Below are positions 59,301 through 64,000 of a stretch of DNA of 64,000 nt, piece after piece. The translations under genes were made by a program, and so were the position numbers. The notes under the pieces are model-generated. The model had not been told where the DNA came from. It was given only the letters and a program-made list of their open reading frames with translations, and made no database searches. Each line of letters starts with the position of its first letter. The stretch's first letter is position 1. Where the stretch lies: the NCBI RefSeq assembly GCF_020382885.2, contig NC_058515.1, positions 9,717,223 to 9,781,222 on the forward strand, in the 5' to 3' direction. Source of the stretch: Scatophagus argus. Lineage: Eukaryota > Chordata > Actinopteri > Scatophagidae.

Positions 59301-61163
59301 GTCGCTTGTTTGCTTAGAGGGCCGAGGAATGAAGACAAATGCACTCTCTCAAGAAGAATGTCGCATCTGTTAATCAGCCGTCTAGATGCAGTGTCTCGCA
59401 GCGAAGCAAATAAATCAAGTGGAGGAAAATTTCGTTTGTTAACTAACAGTCAGTAGCCACACGCACAACGCTCGCAAAAGCCAAGTCTTCCTGCGACAGC
59501 TCCACACCAGTGCCCACAACAATCTGGCCGTATGCTCACACTCAGCCACAAAACCAGCTCTCAGCAGCTGCTTACGAAAGCCCAGTGGAGCCTGACCAAG
59601 TCTCACACACATAAGAGGACGCACATTGGCAGATGAAGCTGGAAAAAGAAAACTTCTGAAGGGGTTAGAGCAGTCAAGTGTCCTCTGTGTAGCACTTGAG
59701 CCCAGCCCCTGTCCCAGTAAACTACTGTAATAACATGGTGGGAGGCTGCTGGGGGGAAATTATACAGCCAAAGCTGAATGTTTGCCTTTCTGACAAACAT
59801 GGAGGAAGAGTACGGAGGAGGCCAGACAGTGGTGTTGCCTTTAAGGAGCTTTGGCTATGTGGACACTGGGCTCTGGCTTTGGCTGTTACTGAGAGGTTAT
59901 TGTTCTTATGTGTATTGGATTTGCATGCATATTTTGTTGACCGGGTTGTGTAATTTGCAAGGAGGCACAAAAAACAGTGTGTGTGTGTCTGTTCTGGCTT
60001 ATTGCTGCAGCAGTACAAATTCCATTGTGTCTTGTCACTTGTCGGAGGAAGCAAATTGAGGTTGTTTGTTCTTTTTCCTTGATATCCGCCTTTGCTAATT
60101 TGTAGCTTCATGGCCTGGGTTATATTTTGGCAATAAGATTAGACCAGAGTATATTCCCAGTGATATAATAACACTTTCACTACTAGTGGATTTTGTTTTG
60201 ATATACTGAGGCTGGCTGAATGAGCGAGTAGTTGCGTCTAATGGTCAGATAATCAGTTAAAATCCAGAAAAGTGACATCCCACATAGGGAAATTGTAGTC
60301 ATGAGGGATAAAATACATGCATACACAGTGATTGAGGATTTTGTCTGTGGATTCATTCACATGCTTTCTTTGTGAAAATCTGATCCTTTCTTTACTGAAG
60401 TGTGTTTTGTCTACTTTAGCCTGCTAATGCTGCTCTCCTTTACCAGAGCCAAACTCTGCAGTGTAGTTTTTCCCTCAGATGCCAGTGAGAATTGGTGTGT
60501 GTTCATGTAATTGTTCTCACTGGTGCCACTGACTCTGAGTTCAGACACACAGATTTTTGCAGATTGGCTTAATGCTGATGATAACAGATTTCATTAGCGA
60601 AGCTTGGTGTTAAAACAGCAATCAGGTAATCTGATTGTAGGCCTGTTTTTTCATAGCTTTTGTACCTTTGATACCATCAATTTTACCATGTGGTATCGAA
60701 AAATTATAAATGCTTTTGACATCCTTATATCCTAATGTCGCTTTAACGTGACTTTCTGTCGAATGCTATTCAGCTGTTTCAGTCTTGCTCAACTAGAGCC
60801 GCTTAAGTCAGTCAGACTGATCCGTGAAACACATGGTAACATATAAGACGGATACAGCAAACGAACAAGAACAGCTTGTCAAAACATATTTTAAGAGTAC
60901 TTTAAATTAAGCCCAGCATTTGATTTACTTGAGCCGTGTTGTTGTTCTAGTCTCATTTATTTGATGTAATGTGTCAGTAGTGTAAACTGTTTGATTCCCC
61001 TGCAGTTTTTGTTCTTTATGACTAGACTAAAACCTTGGTGTTGTGTTCAGCCCTCATTCTCCCGTCCTACTGTACCATCCATATACCACATGCCATCCCA
61101 TAATGTTGTGAAGAGAGAACAATTTATACTTCCTGAACCTCACTCTGTCTCTGTGTTTTTCAG
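56304..61163 (+). other. Intron 1 of dvl2 (4.9 kb)
   Basis: Contains a 20-base perfect palindrome at 58,290-58,309 within repeat-like sequence, and a GC-rich block at about 58,850-59,110 where all three plus-strand frames stay open. The latter may be a CpG-type regulatory block. No gene is recognised. Confidence 0.75.
58290..58309. repeat. 20-bp perfect palindrome
   Basis: CCTACCTTCATGAAGGTAGG equals its own reverse complement. It is flanked by imperfect CAACAAC/GTTGTTG pairs, so it probably belongs to a dispersed fish repeat rather than a dedicated regulatory site. Confidence 0.8.
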
Positions 61164-61233
61164 GGTGGTGAAGGAAGAGATTTCCGACGACGGTGCCAAG
61201 CTGCCATGTTTCAACGGCAGAGTAGTGTCCTGG
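61164..61233 (+). CDS. dvl2: Dishevelled (dvl2), coding exon 2: end of DIX domain
   Basis: A 70-base exon between TGTTTTTCAG and TGG|GTATGA encoding [20 protein letters not shown] and VVSW. This is the near-invariant C-terminal part of the Dishevelled DIX domain. It restores phase 0 after exon 1 (161+70 bases = 77 codons). Confidence 0.94.
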
Positions 61234-63296
61234 GTATGAAATCATAATCCTGTCGCATATTACTAATAAAAGTTGGGATGGGGGCTTTCCAGATTTCACT
61301 GGTGACTATCACTTTAACTCCATAAATGAGGTAATTTCGCAATGAGACTTCTATGAAAATGTTAAGACTTGACTTTTATCTCAAAAGTCAGCCAGCATTA
61401 TCAACCAGATGCTGTTTTCAGAAACCGCTGTCCTGTTCCTGTGCGTTCGTCCAGATTTCCTTCAGACTAATTGTTTAATGACCTAAATTACGTAGTTGTA
61501 TATGACACTGCAATATTATAGACTCTTTTCTAGTTTAGGCATTGGTGCTTTGATGATAGGTTTAAAACAAGAAGGAAAGCTCTTGGAAAAACTGCGAAAT
61601 ATGAGCCAGACTAACTCTTCAGCCAGGTTAAACAGGAGGAAACAGACTCATAAGATCTGTGAGAAAAAGAAAAATCTTCTTGAAGCTTCAGCCACAGCCT
61701 GAGTCATTATTGCCAATAACATGTAGTGGTAGTTAAGCTAGTCTACAAAACTGTTTGTCTTTACATTCATTAAATCAAAATATTTTTATGTGAATTTGTC
61801 TTGAGATTAGTCTTATTTTATGATTTATCATACTTTTTACCATACCATGATACTGTTTAAAGATGTTTTACAAAGGAAAAGCAAAAAGACAAACATAAAA
61901 AAGCATAAAAGTAAAGTGGGGTGGACATTTGTGAGACTTCATAATGCCAGTCAGACAGCTGTCCACACTATGGATGTGTTCTGTTGCTCGTACATAGATC
62001 TTTCAAGGTGTCTCCGGGACGATGTATTTCTCGCATATGTACTGTGAATCAGATCAAAGTGACAACACCCTTCCAAGAAGAAAGAGAGCCTTTTTGTCTG
62101 TTGTCCATGCAGCCATGATATTTATTAAATTAAGATTCCTAAAAAAAAAGCTGTAATAAAAGGAAAAACCTTGCCATTCTTGCTGTGAGGAAAATCAAGT
62201 CTTTAAATATACGAACTGCATGGTCAGCGTTGCCGTGTAAGCAATTTGACAGTATTAAAGTGTCAAAAGTCTACGGATACGTGACATAACCTAACAAATC
62301 TGTACTTTAGAATGTAACATTTGCAGCTGGAAGAGCTTTCAGTTTTCTAAACAAACCATAAGGAAGTCAGACATTTCTGTCATTGTGTTAATCGACACTC
62401 AAACATGTGAGCTACGAGCAGCACAGCTTGTTACTGGTTAAAGTACAGTGACTTGCCAGATACACTTTTCATACTTTCCTTTTCTGTAGTAGACGGCCCA
62501 GTTCTTGCACCCCACCCTGCAGGCAACATTCGAATAGCGACAAACCTTCATGCCAGGGCCCAAATCAGCAGGTTTGAGGCCAAAGCATCTGTTAAGTGCA
62601 TAAGAATGAGGGGAGGCATTAAGAGAGGGGGAACAAAGCTCAGAGACCAGAGGGACTGATATGTGATCTGCAGGCCAAAACGGATGGAGGGATCCCAGCA
62701 GACGACTGTTTCATAGCCATTACAGGGGAGGGAAGAGCAGGGAGTGACTCAGTAAAGAGGGTCGGTCTTCTTTGACAAAGAATTAAACTATGGAATAAAG
62801 TGGTGTGGTGTTAGAATGGATGGATTTTAAATGCTAAAGACTATATTTAAGGCCCATGTTTTTTTGTCCAGCTGGTCTTAACTACATCTTATTCCCTTCT
62901 TGAGTGTGTTGTAATGGTTCAGGTAATTGGATGCTGCATGGCATTCATCCTAATTGTTGATGTGTGTTACCTCTATGTGTGTGTGGGCACTTTTGTTGTA
63001 TAAATGAAGAGAGACAGGTTAAGTGTAGGATAGTGTTTCAGTATTCCCTTGAGACATCCATCTGAAAGGGGTACAGTGTTTGTGTGTCAAAGTAATTGAC
63101 ATCTTACCCGTTTTTTTCCCCCCTCACTCCACCCTCCATCCCTTTCATACTTCTTCTTTTCTCACCCTCCCCTCTCAATTTGTACCACTTTTTGTTTTGT
63201 GCCAGTTTCTCTCCACGTCGCATATTTTGTATCCTGCTCACTACTTGTTTTCATCGTGCCTTTCCATCTCCACCTTACTATTTTTTTCCCCCCCAG
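61234..63296 (+). other. Intron 2 of dvl2 (2.1 kb)
   Basis: Donor GTATGA and a long pyrimidine tract before the CCCCCCAG acceptor. No gene or recognised element is seen. Confidence 0.85.
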
Positions 63297-63451
63297 TTGG
63301 TATCTTCAGACACTCCAGCAGCAGAGCCTCCGGTGGCAGTGGTCCCTCCTGTGGAAACGACGACCCAGCCTTCACCTCCTCCTCCGCCACTCCCTCCCCC
63401 ACCTGCGGAGAGGACCGGGGGCATCGGAGACTCCAGACCGCCCTCCTTCCA
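63297..63451 (+). CDS. dvl2: Dishevelled (dvl2), coding exon 3: proline-rich linker
   Basis: Encodes LVSSDTPAAEPP, then a proline-rich run (SPPPPPLPPPPAERTGGIGD) and SRPPSF, ending in CA|GTAAGC with phase 2. The run of prolines directly before ERT(G/S)GIGDSRPPSF is the feature I associate with DVL2; DVL1 and DVL3 have only two or three prolines there. This is why the gene is called dvl2. The next exon lies beyond the window. Confidence 0.85.
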
Positions 63452-64000
63452 GTAAGCAAAGCGCGCACACTCATTTGATTTACTATACTCTGAATTTACC
63501 TGATGAGGGGAATCACAAAGCCAAAAGCCTTCTCCAAAGCCGCACATTTCGACACTACCTTAAACTCAGTGCACACTAGTGCTTCTCCTGTGGCTGAAAT
63601 GTAGATACTGTATTTTTTTTGGTAAATCTCATACACTCCCAGTGTCAAGTTACAACAAGAATAGCAAGATTGCCACAGCTCATTTGAACCTGATCTTACT
63701 TGGAGCCGCCCTTGTTGTTAACAATTCTGGGAGAAGCTTTCAGTACATTAGACGTACCCACACACTTGATTTTAAAATGTCCTTGTCTGTAGTTTAAATA
63801 TGTTTTTGGCATTTGCTTATCATTCCTTGCTTTTTCAATCTTAACAATATAAAAAAAGAACCAAGCATCAGAGGGGCTGCGTCTCTTGGCTGTTTCATTA
63901 ACCTCACTTCCTTGCTGTCCATGGATTAAGTAGGCTGTCTTTTTGCTTTAAAATATTGTTATTATAGCAGCTTTTTTTGAGTGTGAAACCACATTGACAT
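63452..64000 (+). other. Start of dvl2 intron 3, truncated by window edge
   Basis: AT-rich intronic sequence without recognised exon up to the edge. Confidence 0.75.

Noticed and set aside
1..64000. tRNA, rRNA, CRISPR, viral or prokaryotic genes
   Set aside because: None seen. The window is eukaryotic, and no tRNA-type A/B boxes or array-like spaced repeats were found by eye.

Overview
The window is vertebrate nuclear DNA, almost certainly a teleost fish and probably a percomorph. It has spliced genes with GT/AG introns, very dense (CA/TG)n microsatellites, the 3' end of a teleost-type LINE with a (TCTAA)n tail, and several short inverted-repeat elements of kinds common in fish. No bacterial, organellar or viral gene is recognisable.

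Layout. (1) 1-13,668, plus strand: an insulin receptor substrate (IRS) gene in at least three coding exons: PH domain (87-435), first part of the PTB domain (9,782-10,083), and a large exon (10,488-13,668) holding the rest of the PTB domain and the phosphotyrosine tail. A good splice donor at the end of the large exon implies at least one more 3' exon that I cannot place with confidence. (2) About 13.9-44.4 kb: a gene-poor interval with microsatellites, one MITE-like inverted repeat, a strong short hairpin and a CTCF-like motif, but no convincing gene. (3) 44,461-48,006, minus strand: a three-exon gene for a secreted, Ser/Thr-rich protein of about 987 aa that I do not recognise. The signal peptide is assembled from two small 5' exons, and the C-terminus has a Ser-Gly motif resembling a glycosaminoglycan attachment site. 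(4) 48,439-49,629, minus strand: a C3HC4 RING gene resembling RNF227. It has a previously easy-to-miss second coding exon for its last 19 residues. (5) 53,956-54,588, plus strand: a second RING protein with one C-terminal membrane segment (RNF183/RNF223/RNF225-like). (6) 56,143 to the right edge, plus strand: the first three coding exons of a dishevelled gene, best matched to dvl2; the gene continues outside the window.

How the genes relate. Apart from the orphan secreted protein, the genes encode signalling or turnover factors: IRS (insulin/IGF receptor adaptor), two small RING E3 ligases and Dishevelled (Wnt adaptor). Nothing shows them acting as a unit. The linkage of dvl2 with an RNF227-like gene matches human 17p13.1. 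IRS1, IRS2 and IRS4 normally lie beside collagen IV gene pairs, so an IRS gene in this neighbourhood, with introns in its PH-PTB region, is unusual and may be the fish counterpart of irs3.

Most interesting points: the unrecognised proteoglycan-like gene; the hidden terminal exon of the RNF227-like gene, where the retained intron gives an immediate stop; and the intron structure of the IRS gene, whose second exon begins with a recursive-splice-like AG|GTAAGA. Splice junctions, phases and lengths were worked out by hand; family assignments rest on remembered protein families, not on searches.
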